Below, piece after piece: positions 46,346-58,360 of a DNA stretch of 64,000 bases. Positions within the stretch are counted from its first letter, which is position 1, and each line of letters opens with the position of its first letter. A model generated the notes under the pieces. That model did no database searches and was not told the DNA's origin. It saw only the letters and a list, made by a program, of their open reading frames with translations. Source of the DNA: Massospora cicadina (Eukaryota > Entomophthoromycota > Entomophthoromycetes > Entomophthorales > Entomophthoraceae); the NCBI GenBank assembly GCA_022478985.1, contig JAKSZP010000178.1:1-64000 (forward strand). Direction: 5' to 3'. The position numbers and the translations under genes are program-made.

Positions 46346-46450
46346 ATTTGGGTTCCAATCCTTAGTTTCATATTGTGAACCCCAAGGATGAGAGGAATTA
46401 AGAAAATTCCAGTCATAGTAGAATAGGGATTTTTTGAATCAATATTCTCT

Positions 46451-47740
46451 AAAATATTAATTACAAAAATCCTCACCTCCACCTTCTGTCAGGGACTGGT
46501 GTACTACTGACCTGGTTGGGGGGTAGCTAACCATGAGTTAGCATAACCAAGTGGTTTAGCCCAGTGTTAATTCTCGGCGTAGAGTCTTGATTCTGCCAAG
46601 TTGGTTTGCACAGGATATTAGCCACTGAGCAACCAAATCATATGATATGAAGATCGCCAATTCTAATAAAGCTTGATAAACTATATATGGAGCTATCACC
46701 CTTATTTCAGCCTTTATTATTTTACTAATTTGCAGACTTAGCTGCAACAACCTAATCATGGAAAGAAGCCCTTCTTTTAATTTTCTGTGTGACTCTTTTA
46801 TATCTCGTTTCCCCAAGCTGGATGCATCCTTGGCTTGGTAGTCTTCTATTTGTTTTCCTTTTACTAGAAGCCCTTATTTATATCAAATCTCAGCAAAATT
46901 ACCCTCGATTTGCCAACTGGTCAACATTTCAATCAATTGTCATTCATATACCTTTTTCATCAATCTCAAGACTCATCTCGATCCCCCTCCAATCTGCTGG
47001 TATGGTTAGCATATTGCCCAGTCATATCAACTTCCCGCCACCCAGTATGACAAGGACACTTGAGGTGTCCAGGTATAAGGAATGGTGGGTAAGCTGGTAT
47101 GGGAGTTTCTTAAAAACATGGCTTTAAAAGGGGAAAGTTGGAAGGGAGTTTCTTGTACGGCTGGGGTAGTAGATTGGTATTAATAACGCTTTAGTAAATA
47201 AGCTTAATAGCATTTTCATTATAAGAATATTTTTTATTGACCACAAAGTTCAACCAAATGAATGCCTTGGTTTTATATATACCAACCAACTTCCTAGACT
47301 TACCTAAGCTTAACTGATTTTAAACAGTGCACTATTCTTCTCTGGAGCTTATGGGATTGCAACTTGCATGTGATTTTAAAAAGGCAGTGGGAATCATCTC
47401 AGTCTCATCTAAATTTGTTTTGGTGTGATTGATAGACTCAATATTATTGCAGATGAAGTAATATAAATGGTCAATCGAACATTTTCACTACAACTATTCA
47501 CTTGATATGCAATTATTTAATCTAACTTCATCACATATCCTATTGATCTGACTGGCAATATCCGTAATCTCAGGAATTCCACTAATGTCAGGATTTACCC
47601 TGACACCTTCCATCTTGTAAAAGGATGACAATGAAGCCTTGCCTTGGCATTTAATGAGTAATAGCAGATGATATGTGTTATAGTTTAGGGCGATATAGTC
47701 AAGATCTGCCGGAAAGTTTTGCACAGGGTCAGTTCCCACT
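46451..47740. other. Mixed stretch with two unexplained open frames
   Basis: The plus frame 46,789-47,127 (112 codons) has a hydrophobic start, HPWLGSLLFVFLLLEALIYI, that could be a membrane helix; no family is recognised. The minus frame 47,494-47,739 has no in-frame ATG at its start; it reads MEGVRVNPDISGIPEITD in its second half, also unrecognised. Around 46,500-46,620 a weak tRNA-like pattern occurs on either strand. No promoter or TE terminus is certain. One of the open frames could be a gene remnant. Confidence 0.35.
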
Positions 47741-47898
47741 GAGCAACAGATGGATTATATGGTGATCATTGGTCCTCAAATCAAACTTAAAAGATAACAA
47801 AATATGAAGCTATTTTCTTTAATCACACCACTTTATTTATTTACTAATAATAGAAGATCCTTTCTGCTCCATTCTCTTCTTTCTGCTAACAATCCTCC

Positions 47899-48998
47899 TG
47901 TCAGATTCTGGTGGTTGACTCAAAAATAAACATTTTGACAAACCATCAGATTGGGCCAATTATACTCTTAAATGCTTGAGTTAATACCTTAATTCTCACC
48001 TCAAAGCATATTGCAACTACACAGCTCAGGATAATATCACAACATCAATTCAGTCAAGTATTTTATCAAAAAGCTTAGGCTAAATATGCTTACACATTAT
48101 TGCTGATTATCACTGCAGAAAATCTCGGCAATTGGTCCCAATTATCATGAACACAATCAAACAACTAGTATACAAAATTATTTGGGACCAACTTAAGTTA
48201 ACGTTCAAAAGTACCATGGACAATCAGAAAAATGATAAAATAATCAATTTCCCGCCCTAGGGCGAAATCTGTATGTCAATCTACATAATCAGCATGATAG
48301 CACTTGCACATGGACTTCCCAAAAGGTAGTACCTAGTGCTATCAAGAGAGTGGCCTGCCAACGTCCCAATTAGGGGTACGTCATCTACTTTAATCAATGC
48401 AAGAATTTCAAAGAAGGTATATTTCATCAGCAGTATGAAAAAACTCAAATCAAAAAGATCCTAGGAAAATTTTGAATGTTTTTATTGTAATTTCTGTCTC
48501 TGAATTCTCCCAATTCTAAAAAGTATTTTGCCATTATAAACCCAAGGATAGGTCTCATTCATATCAGTCAAGGGCTGAACTGAGGTTTAAAATATCTGTT
48601 GAAGTTGCATGCTCAAATGTGGCCAGGAGATGCCCTAGAGGTATAAATACCGACGCCTGACCTAATGACTAATTATCAAATAATTACCTTAATCCAAAAG
48701 ATACTATACTTATACTTTTCCTAATTTTCTCAGAATCTTTACTTTGGAGAAGTGTTGATAAGCTGAAAGAACAGCTTGTATTGAAACCTGCCTATAAAGA
48801 AGTTTTTACAATTATGTTGGAAAACTTATGCCCAAAATCAACCAGAAGACTTGGGCTATTTTAATCTGCCTATTGAGTTTCCAAAACGGTTCAAATACTG
48901 TAAGCCACTGGCAGTATCAAGGATCGATCTATGGAACTTCATCCTGATTAAGCGTACAGGATAATATTTATCAAGTGAGCAATTCTCTGAACCTCACA
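47899..48998 (+). repeat. G3 5' LTR
   Basis: 1,100 bp. TATA-like gtataaatac at 48,641-48,650. The LTR lacks the 1.1-kb internal block present in the 3' LTR; the join lies near 48,690-48,715. The sequence after it, actggggtcactc, is the candidate primer site and differs from the TGGTGCTC type of G2 and E4. Confidence 0.9.
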
Positions 48999-49034
48999 AC
49001 TGGGGTCACTCAAAACTGGTGACACTTTATGAAA

Positions 49035-50500
49035 TGGATTCAAAAAAACAATTCCTGGAAGATTTGGCCTGACGAGAAATTGACAAAAAGATGGAAACTA
49101 ATGACAAGGAAATCTCAGATTAATTTACCAGCTGCCAAGGTTCTGAAGCTGGTACCTCCTACTCCCAGAATTTTATCACAGTGGGGGAGCTCATGCAGCA
49201 AAACCAGTCATCCTGAATAGGGATGAGGATGATACCTTGAGCAACAAGGGGTTCTCAAAAATTTGGACGGTTGTGTCAAGATTGCAGACAAAGATACTGA
49301 AATTAATCAGGAGATTTAGGAACTCAGAATGCAATTATTAACTGCAAATTCCTGAGTAGATAGTATGGCCAAAGACATTAAAAGCATAACGCCTAATCAA
49401 GCTTTATTCGAAGAAAAGCATGATAGCCTTAAAAAACAAAGCTACCAATGCTCAACCAGCTTTGACAAAAGAAAAATAGGAAAAAGCTCTGCCCATTTAG
49501 CCAAAAAAGAGTTTGGGAAAACAAATAAGGGCCCAATTTAAGCATCAGAATCCAGTAGTTCAGATCAATATCGTGTAACTGAATTATTGGAAATTGACAC
49601 TGATGCAAAAAAAGATAATTTGAACATACATTCTATGCCTGTAATCCTGGCAGCAATCCAGCTCCAGATACTCCCCAATGGGAAAGAGGGCTGATTATGA
49701 GTTATGATACTTCAAGACGTTCAAGGAGAAGTACTTCTCCCTATGCACAAAACAGGGTGAGATGACTTCAAACCACTGAATTTACCAAAGTTTGATAAGA
49801 ATGGGAACGTTCACTATTTCCTCAAGCTATCTGAAAAAGCAATGAGGGGAGCATCAGATCATGCAAAAGTATCAGCACTGATTAACTCACTCGATGCCCA
49901 TAGCTGTGACCTCATTATGCCCTATTTGGGCAATGATTGGTCCTATATGGATGCCAAAATTGCAGTAACAAAACAGTTTGGAGGGCCTGAGATGTTAAAA
50001 ACCCGAAAAAGAGATCTTCTTAATATTAAATTCAAACAGAATTAGACTATTAAGGACTTTGCAGATAGATTTCTCCATGAGGCACAATTCTGCATGGGTA
50101 CAACGCAATAGATAAGTTTGATGCTAAGATTGCAATGGAACATGCAGTTATGCCCTTCTGTGAACTGCACGATGTCATGATACCAGCATTCAATGGAAGC
50201 TTGGAAACCCAAGAACTTAACAATTACTTGAGAAGCTGTTCCCATAATTTCTATACCCCTAATCGGGCCAAGGATCAGCAAAAATCCCAATTTTCGGGCC
50301 TAAAAAGCAACACTATGCCCAACCAGGGGAAAAAACTCAGAACTAAAAACCAAAAATTTGAGCAAAAGCAGCAAAAAGGGCCAATTACATGCCACAACTG
50401 TGGTCAAAAGGGTCTTTGCTAGCAAATGCTACAGATGGTCCAACAAGAAATCCTGGGGTCAACGTTGTTCTAGAAATCAACAGTGACAGTGAGGAGGGAA
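49035..50500 (+). pseudogene. G3 gag
   Basis: The ATG at about 49,035 opens MDSKKQFLEDLA, then a stop, then REIDKKMETNDKEISD. After a stop-rich linker the capsid is clear at 49,780-50,090: LPKFDKNGNVHYFLKL, HAKVSALINSLDAHSCDLI, YMDAKIAVTKQFGGPEML and TIKDFADRFLHEAQF. The knuckle from 50,390 reads CHNCGQKG, then a frame break that removes the histidine position before FASKC. Confidence 0.8.
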
Positions 50501-50899
50501 ATGAACAGGTGGAGTAGAGGCAGAATGCTCTAACTTCACCGATATTCAAACTATTTCACCTGACCCTGGTAAGCTAATTAGGGCTGAAGATGCTGCTGAA
50601 TTTAACCTCCACCATATCGTGGCTAATGATGTCATGATGGTCACTACTCAGGCCACAGCAAAAGCAACTAAACCCTTGAAAATTACAAAAGGATCCTGAG
50701 CAGAGGTATCAACCCCTTACACAAAGCAAATTATTGATTAGGGTTTGGACTTACAACCCAGATGCTCAATTGACCTACCTAAGCTTAACAACATTCAAGT
50801 AGCTATTCCCATGAAGACCTTAGCAGATAACTTCCCAGATATTTGCTCAAGCCTGAAATCACACCTGGAATTGGGCAGCAGTCACAGCAGTCATACAAT

Positions 50900-51240
50900 A
50901 AATACCTCTGAAAACTACTCTGAATGCACTTATGTGGACATAGCAGTAAACAAGGTGCGAGTTTGGGCCATCACTGATAGTGGCGCTCCTAACAATATAG
51001 TCAGCAGAAAGTTGGTTTAAACCCTAAAAAATGCGCCTGATGTTGACTACTGTCAGGAATATGGAACAGCTGGAGCGCATACAACTAAATCGCTGGGTGC
51101 ATACAGTATCCTACCTCTCAGATTTGGATCTATTGTATTGACAGCACCTGCTATAGTATTGCTGAATACAAACTATGATATCCTAATTGAGACTAATTTC
51201 CTAAATAAGAAAAGGAGTTGTTACCAATCATAAGGACAAT
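50900..51240 (+). pseudogene. G3 aspartic protease
   Basis: An open frame 50,745-51,020 holds VDIAVNKVRVWAITDSGAP, where the active-site triplet DSG keeps the catalytic aspartate. After one TAA, NAPDVDYCQEYGTAGA, LGAYSILPLRFGS and NTNYDILIETNF follow. M4 and G2 proteases align along the length. A direct repeat of AAAGCGCGGTTAAAGAAA lies just downstream (51,368 and 51,403). Confidence 0.8.
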
Positions 51241-51939
51241 ACTCTCCCCATTCTAGGCCAGGAAATTCCGCTTTTCTATAACTGGTCTAAAGCAGTTGAG
51301 AAAAAGAAACCCAGCCTATTCATAAATCTGGCCTACAAAGATGGAGTTGTCCCAATGGAGTATGTCAAAGCGCGGTTAAAGAAAGACCATCTAGTACTAA
51401 AAAAAGCGCGGTTAAAGAAAAAACACTACCAATTCATATTGATGAGTCAAAAGCATTCCACTTCAATTAAATCAGAGCATCACTATACCATCTGGAGATC
51501 AAGTAATCATCCCAATGATACTAACAAATAATACCCTGGAAGGACTTTATGGTGAAGTACATCAACCATGGTCTAAGTCTCAATTTTAACCAAACATTGC
51601 CCCTGGTATTATCATTCCTGGTCACAGAGAAATACGTATCTTATGTGCAAACCTACAAAATTGGCCCATCCCCATAAAGCGACATCCAACAATTGCATTT
51701 CTACATCTGATCCATACCTCAGAAATTCACACATTCCATGAGTTCAGAACTTTTGTTAAATTAGGGCTCCCCATTAAGGACATAATCAGCATAAATAATG
51801 TTGTCCCTATGGCCAATTTAAGCACCCTGACCAACTCCAAGAAAGGCTGAGCCCAGGAGTTATTCTATAAATATTGGGAAATATTCACACAAGATGATTT
51901 ACGACTTGGGATGTGCTAAGGGTGTCACCAAAAAAGTTT

Positions 51940-53230
51940 TATGGAGATCATAAACCAATTTGATTACACCCAATTAGACGCTCCAAATCATCAGAAGAAG
52001 TTGTATCCAAGGAGATTAAGGAACTCCTCGATTGTATCATGTTAGTACCTTCAAAAAGTCCGTGGGCAGAACCAATAATAATAGTGAAGAAAAATGATGG
52101 AAGCAACCGAGTAGTCATTAATTTATCAGAAGTAAATAAAATCACTAAAAAAGGAATCAAACCCTCTGCCATAAATCAATGATGCCTTGGATAGGCTAGG
52201 GGGTGCAAATTTCTTCTCAGAAATAGACCTTATCAGCGGATATTGACAAATAGATCTTCATTAAGAGGAGCGCAAGAAATGTGCATTTATACCCAAGAGG
52301 GCCTATTCCAGCCGACAAGGATGCCTCAAGGGCTCTACAATGCCCCAGCTACTTCCAAAGAGCTATGGACACAATTCTGGGAGATTTGAAGTTTTCATGG
52401 GTACTAATGTACCTTGATGCTATCAAAGTTTTCAGCCGCACTTTTGATGACCACCTGGAACACTGAGAGAGGTTTTCAGAAGGCTAGCTGCTGCAAACTT
52501 AAAAATCAAGCCCAGAAAATGTCAGTTTTTAAAATATCAACTGGTATACCTCGGATTTGTGATTAAAAAAAGTGGTTCTTTGGCCCCAACCCTCTAAGCT
52601 GGATACCATCTCCCAAAATGAAATGGCCCAAATTAAGCGCGATATTCAAGTATTTCTAGGCATGATCAGGTACTATTACCTATTTATTGCTGATTTCACA
52701 ACTTGGTTAGCTTCTTTTCTATTGACTTAAAGATAAGGTCCCATTTGACTGGAATCCAGCTTTCCAGGGTGCAAGTGACCAACTCTGATCGTCCCTATTA
52801 GCGCCTGTTCTTTGATTTTAGACTTTGATCTTGAATTTATTGTCCAAACTGATGCATCCCTAACAGCAGAGGGGATATGTTATCACAAGTTGGAGAAGAT
52901 GATGAAGAACATCCAGTTGCCTTCACTAGTCAGACTTTAAATGTTCATGAAAGGAACTACATGGTGATGGAACAAGAATGCTTAGCTATCATATATGCTT
53001 GCAAGCAATTCTGAGTCTACCTTCATGGCACTCATTTCAAAGTTGTTACCAACTATGCTTCCCTAAGATGGTTAAACAACTTAAGAGAACCTGAGGGCCG
53101 ATTAGACCGTTGGGCGTTGAAGCTTTAAGATTACAATTACTCCATTGAGCATCAAGCTGGGGCAAAACACTAAAACGCTGATTGCCTATCCTGACTACCC
53201 ACCATTGAAACACTTATTCAGGCCACCAAT
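51940..53230 (+). pseudogene. G3 reverse transcriptase and RNase H
   Basis: RT: EIKELLDCIMLVPSKSPWAE, IIIVKKNDGSNRVVIN (about 52,012-52,120), SEIDLISGY then a TGA stop at 52,244-52,246 at the conserved tryptophan, RMPQGLYNAPA, and LMYLDAIKVFSRTF near 52,405-52,445. The YxDD box is YLDA. RNase H: FIVQTDASL near 52,837, HPVAFTSQTLNVHERNY, EQECLAIIYACKQF followed by TGA at 53,012-53,014, HFKVVTN, and the tail SIEHQAGAKH near 53,150. Frames shift at least four times. Confidence 0.85.
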
Positions 53231-53399
53231 GTGTTATTTATGTAAATGATCAGCGGAGAGTATCAAGATGAGCCTGAATAAATCCAAAAATAATTTCAGA
53301 TCTGCAAAAAAATGCAACCATCGAAAACAGGATGCTTTACAATATTTTTGGCAAAAATTATATTTTTCCAAGACCCTTGGCCTGAACAGACCTAATAAT

Positions 53400-54420
53400 G
53401 GTGGCGCATAAGGCCATAGGGCATGGCAGATTCAAGAAATGAAAGAGCATTTGAAACAATTCTACTACTGGGAGTCAATGCATTTTGACATCCAAGAAAT
53501 GTTACAATGCTGTGCAGTGAGCCAAAGCGAAATACCGTTCCAAAAAAGCACATCATACCAGCTTGTTTGGCCCAACTTTGCCTGGCACACTGTATCTATC
53601 GATATTGTTGGCCCACTTACAACAAGCAATATGATGGCCAAGCACATAATTGTAGCCATCGACCACTTGTTAAGTGGGTCAAGTACAAGGCTATTCGGGA
53701 AGCTGGAGCTGCAGCTACAGCGAAGTTTGTCCTTTAAAACATCATACACTAGCATGGATGTCACCAGGTTATTCTGACTGGTAATGGAACCAACTTTACC
53801 GCTAATGTCCTTGCCAAGCTCAACCAATTAATGGGATTATGAGGTGTGCTTTCTTCCCTATATTATCCCAAAACTAATGGTACCATTGAAAGTGCAAATG
53901 GGACATTGGTGAACATTATCCGGAAATTAACATTTGCCAAACCATCTGAATGGAGTACTTATCTAAGTTTGGCAGTATTTGCTTATAATATCTCCTACCA
54001 TTCATCAACCAGGATGTCCCCTTATCAATTATTATATGGAAGACATCTGGCCCTACCAACGCTACTATATTTGGTCCTAGATGATCCTGGAGGAAACACT
54101 TATCCTCAATACATTGAGAAGCTTGCAGATACTTTAATTAAACTACAAGCTCAAACCTTTGACAATAGTTTTGCTGAGAAAAAGGTCTGATATCAAAAGA
54201 ACTCAGAGAATTTCTACTCACTGGCTGAATTTGAAGTTAATGATGTAGTTTTATTTTGCAACCCCCGTGGATTGGGCTGATTGCAAAAGTTAGATCGCAT
54301 CTGGATCAGGCATTTGAAGTGATTGAGAAGACATCTAAGTTTAAATAAAATATCAATGATATTAGGACTGGCCATATATACAACTGAGTTCATGAAAAAT
54401 TCCTAAGAAAGAAAAATAAA
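53400..54420 (+). pseudogene. G3 integrase
   Basis: The HHCC finger begins near 53,405 (HKAIGHGRFK-like, CC pair near 53,505). The core has FAWHTVSIDIVGPLTTSN (53,577) with the first aspartate. The second is in a damaged block near 53,770 where the DNG box reads as TGNGTNF. The third is in KTNGTIESANGTLVNIIRKL (53,870). The longest uninterrupted piece is 53,846-54,190 (114 codons), with EWSTYLSLAVFAYNISYH and SPYQLLYGRH. A C-terminal barrel relic lies near 54,240-54,330. Confidence 0.85.
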
Positions 54421-54747
54421 CGGACTGATTAAGAAAAGAAAAATTTGAAAAAAAGAAAGAAAAAACAAACATTTATATATATAATATTAGTTCTATTCTA
54501 ATTAGTACTTTAGTTTACACTTGAGTTTGGGGAGAGGATCCAACTTCAGACTTGATGGACATTTGGGCTGAAATTAACAATAAGAGGATCATACTTTAGA
54601 CTCATCAGGCGTTCAGGGCCAAAGTTACCAAATAGAAGACCCAACTCTATGCACATTGGGCGTTCAAGCCAAAGCTAACAGATGCTGATGATCAACAAAG
54701 GCTAATCGGGAATCTTAGGGCTTATGTTCAAGTCAAGTAGGGGAAAA

Positions 54748-56944
54748 TGTCAGATTCTGGTGGTTGACTCAAAAATAAATTTTTCAACAAGCCATCAGAT
54801 TTGGCTGATTATCCTCCCAAATGCTCAACCTAATACTTTAATTCTCACCTCAAAGCCTATTGCAACTACACAGCTCAGGATGAATATCTTAACATCAGTT
54901 CAATCAAGTTGAATATTAAAAAGCTCAGGATGAATATGCTTGTACATTATGGCCAATTATCACTACAACAAATCTTGAAAATTGGTCCCATTTATCAGGA
55001 ACACAATCAAACAACTAGTATACAAAATTATATGGGACTGACACAAAGTTAACGTTTAAAAGTCCCATGGACAAACATACAAATGATAACATAATCAATT
55101 TCCCGCCCTAGGGCGAAATTCATATGTCAATCCGCATAATCAGCATGATAGCACTTGCACATGGACTTCCTGAAAGGGAGTACCTAGTGCTATCAAGAGA
55201 GAGGCCTTCTGACATCCTGATTAGGGGTACATCATCAACTTTAATCAGTGAAAGAATTTTACAGAAGGTTATTTCATCAGCAGTATGACGAAACTCAAAT
55301 CAAGAGGATCCTAAGACAATTTTGCATGTTTTAATTGCAATTTTGTCCCTGAAATCCCCCAATTTTGAGAGTATTTTGCCACCAATAAACCTAAGAATAG
55401 GTCTCAGTCATATCAGTTCTAGGGTTGAACTAAGAGGTAAAATATATGGTGAAATTATGTGCTAAAAGTGGCCAGGAGATGCCCTAGAGGTATAAATACT
55501 GGCGCCTGGCCTAAAGACTGATTATCAATAAATATATACTTAATGAAAAAAGTATCACTGATGTACTTATTGACTGACTGACTTAAATCTGAAACCTTTA
55601 AATCTGATAGGGTCAATCTATTTAAGTGAGTGGGTGAGAATTGGCGAATCTTATTGAATCTGAAATTATTGAGCCTGATTGGTTCAATCTACTTGGGCGA
55701 TTGGGTGAGAATTGACAAATATTATTGAATAATTCACGAATTGCTCAATGAAGGTAATAGAGTTTAATAAGTTTAATCTATTTGGGTGATTAGGTGAGAA
55801 TTGATAAATGAGATCAAATCTGAACCTATTGAGTATGATAGGTTCAATTTATTTGGGTGAGTTGGTGAGAATTGGCGAATATTATCTAATAATTCACCAA
55901 ATTGCTCACCTGAAGCTAATTGAGTCTGATAAGTTTAACCTATTTAAGCGAAAGGAAGAGGATTGGCAAGTATTATCTAATAATTCACCAATTTTTCACC
56001 TGAAACTATACAAAATTTTGTATTAGAGTTTAAGTAGATTAAGTAGTTAGGATAATCAGCTCACCAGCCATGAGGGCAACAGCAAAGCTGTTAGTCCGAG
56101 TGGCTCAAGAGTAGCGCTGGCATAGTCTATAGGCTACAATGGTAGCTTATCATCTGATAAACTCTAAATACTGTAGCAAAGCATGGGTATCTGTAAGTTA
56201 GGTTTATATTATTTTAAAAACCTGCCTAATTTGGTTCACCTAATTAATAAAATGCTTTTGGAAAGTTAAGTAGAAGTAGATTTAGTAGTTTGGAAGATAT
56301 GTCACATACAAAATGATTTTAAGTATAAAGAGATGCTTCAGGTAGTCAGTTTGGTGTTATCTAATTGATTTGATAGGTTTTTTTGTTTGGCCGAGTGGTT
56401 GATGGCTTTTGTTTGAATCAATAGGACACAGTTTAGTTTTGAGGGGTGATTAGTTATTGGTTGTTTTGATAAGTTCAATTAGGCTTACCTGAGTGGTTGG
56501 TGGTTTTTGGTTGATTTGATTGAGCAATTAGATTTGGCTGAGTGGTTTTGTTTATCTATAATATAAAATTCTAAATTAATAAATTGAATATCTGACATTT
56601 TATAGGTACTGTAGCAAAGCATGGATAAATCAGCTAGTCCTATAGTAAATGATATTTTTTATCCTTTTCCTGGTTTTCTCAGAGTCTTTCCTTTGGAGAA
56701 GTGTCAACAAGCTGAAATCACATCTTGTATTTTCCTGCCTTGGAAGAAGTTCCCAATTATGTTGGAAAAATTTACGCCCAAAATTAACCAGAAGAGTTGG
56801 GGCTATTTTAATCTGCCTAGTGAATTTCCAAACGGTTCAAATACTGTAAGCCACTGGCAATATCAAGGATCAATTTATGTAATTTCATCCTGATTAAGCG
56901 TGCAGGATAATAATTATTAAGTGAGAAATTCTTAGAACCTCACA
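54748..56944 (+). repeat. G3 3' LTR with 1.1-kb internal extra block
   Basis: A purine tract aggggaaaa precedes the TG start at 54,748. The first 790 bp and last 300 bp match the 5' LTR. Between about 55,545 and 56,650 lies extra sequence, starting downstream of the TATA-like tataaatact at 55,491-55,500. It contains a tandem array (55,605-56,015) and a T/G-rich part (56,370-56,555). Either the 5' LTR lost this block or the 3' LTR gained it. Confidence 0.9.
55605..56015 (+). repeat. Five-unit tandem array with alternating 71 and about 90-bp units
   Basis: Units start at 55,605, 55,676, 55,765, 55,836 and 55,927, giving lengths 71, 89, 71, 91 and about 89. Each begins T(G/A)AT(A/T)(G/A)G(G/T)T followed by a conserved GGTGAGAATTGRC-type core. 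Long units carry an extra aataattcaccaa-type segment. The alternation shows that a 160-bp dimer, not the monomer, was duplicated. Confidence 0.85.
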
Positions 56945-57313
56945 CCTCCTCTCTTTAATCGTCTCATCTAGCTTATATATCAGTGAGTTTGGTTGATACT
57001 AATCCTATTTTTTAGACTATTCTTTACTAAGTATCCTCATTGTTTTATCTTCATAGCTGTGAGGTCCAAGCAGAGTCTATTATTCTTGTATTCACTATCA
57101 CTTTAGTTTAAGGCGATCTACTAGTATACTTCATGATTTGACATTATCTTATCACCTTGTTTAGGGCGATTTAAAAACTACCCTTCTTGACCCAATATCA
57201 CTTTATCTCAAAGCTCTCAAATATCTATACACTACTAATCGTTGTTAGCAGATTTTATCCAATCCTCCGTAGCATTTTGGGGCTTATCATCCGGTCATAT
57301 CAGAATGTTGACA
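56945..57313 (-). repeat. M4 3' LTR, first part
   Basis: Minus-strand start TGTCAACATTC at 57,313, directly after the purine tract. A TATA-like ATATATAAGC lies at about 56,971-56,980. G3 inserted about 30 bp downstream of that TATA. The LTR goes on at 47,898 and leftward, where AATAAATAAA occurs near 47,830-47,850. Confidence 0.75.
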
Positions 57314-57324
57314 TTACCCCCTTG

Positions 57325-58360
57325 ACTGGACAATAAGTTTCCTATTGTTTATAAGCCCAAAGGAACTTTGCGTGCACTCAGCTAATGATCTTACTGCTTG
57401 TGGGATACTTGATAGTGTAGGCATCAAAGCTCGTTTTCTCAGATATTTCAAGTGGACCAATTCAAATGTTAGCCAACTTATGCTTCTGACTGAACCCATG
57501 TTGGTTGTGGAACTGAAACATCTCACCTTCTTTGAATTGAGCTAGCACACTACACTGACCTGATTGCAGCCTGATTCTTTATCTTTTTGGCCAAGCTGAA
57601 ACAGTATGCTTCAGTTTGCATCTTAATTAAAGTGTTTGCCAGGTTAGTCAAGTAACGTTTCAGATCCATTCCGCTGGTGTCCTTTACATAGGCATAGAGC
57701 AACGAGGAAGAGCTGGGCGACGTCCATATAGTAATCAAAAGGGACCCTTTCTCATAGCAGAATGATAGCTAATGTTTTGATTGTAGACATCGGTGATAGG
57801 AGGGAACTCCAATATGAAGGCTAATCCACTACCAACTTCCAGAGTATGTTCACCAAGGTCCTATTAACTTGCTCAACCATACCGTTGGAATTAGGTGATA
57901 TGTATTTGTCAGAACCCTGAGGATGGCCATCAACTTGTTTAACTTTGGAAGGATGGGGGAGGTGAAGTTAGTTCCATTATTGGTAAGAATGAACTGAGGA
58001 TGGCCATGTCACTGGATGTTACATTCCATTATGAACTTGACCATTGAGATTGCCCATAAATCTGATTGCCTGTGCTACTACCAACCTATTCAAGTGGTTG
58101 ATCACCACCAGAATGTATTTGGATCAGTTAGCTCCCATTGGTAGGGGGCCAATGACATCAATGGAAACTGTATGCCAATGAAAATGCGGTTTCACTAGCT
58201 ATTATGAGGTCTTCTGGTGGAACGGCTTAATTACTTGACACGGTGGCAGCAGGATAATGTCTCAAGCACGCCAAAGTTCATGCTTTCCCAATAATACCAA
58301 GGATGCAACAATTCCAACTTTTTGCACAATCCACCATGTCCAACTGCCTTATGTGCACTC
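57325..58360 (-). pseudogene. M4 integrase
   Basis: Minus-strand pieces: the core region near 58,160-57,830 (AVSIDVIGPLPMG- and [14 protein letters not shown] words), then MDLKRYLTNLANTLIKMQTEAY at 57,680-57,610, homologous to G3 YIEKLADTLIKLQAQTF. The C-terminal frame 57,526-57,314 ends FGLINNRKLIVQSRG before the purine tract. Stops occur throughout. Confidence 0.7.

Larger units (their letters stand above)
44185..46450 (+). mobile_element. E4: truncated Ty3/gypsy element (LTR and gag)
   Basis: A likely LTR (about 44,185-44,921) ends in TTTAACA and is followed by TTTGGTGCTCACTA, the primer-site core also seen in G2. A gag relic follows to a zinc knuckle at 46,300. No protease or pol is recognisable and no 3' LTR is found, so the element is cut near 46,450. 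It belongs near G2, G3 and M4 by gag and primer site. Confidence 0.65.
47894..56949 (+). mobile_element. G3: complete-structure Ty3/gypsy element with perfect TSD
   Basis: CCTCC at 47,894-47,898 and 56,945-56,949 flanks the element. LTRs at 47,899-48,998 and 54,748-56,944 start TGTCAGATTCTGG and end CCTCACA. The interior holds gag, protease, RT, RNase H and integrase in order and a purine tract before the 3' LTR. The 3' LTR is 1.1 kb longer than the 5' LTR. The copy has stops in every domain, many at TGG-to-TGA or CAA-to-TAA positions. Confidence 0.95.

Noticed and set aside
46500..46620. tRNA-like pattern (box A/box B-like words on either strand)
   Set aside because: Neither strand gives a consistent cloverleaf, box spacing is off, and no tail or target duplication supports a SINE.
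56080..56160. gtccgagtggctcaag resembles a tRNA-Leu/Ser box A; a related tggccgagtggtt occurs at 56,391
   Set aside because: No box B at the right distance and no acceptor stem; both are part of the repetitive block in the G3 3' LTR.
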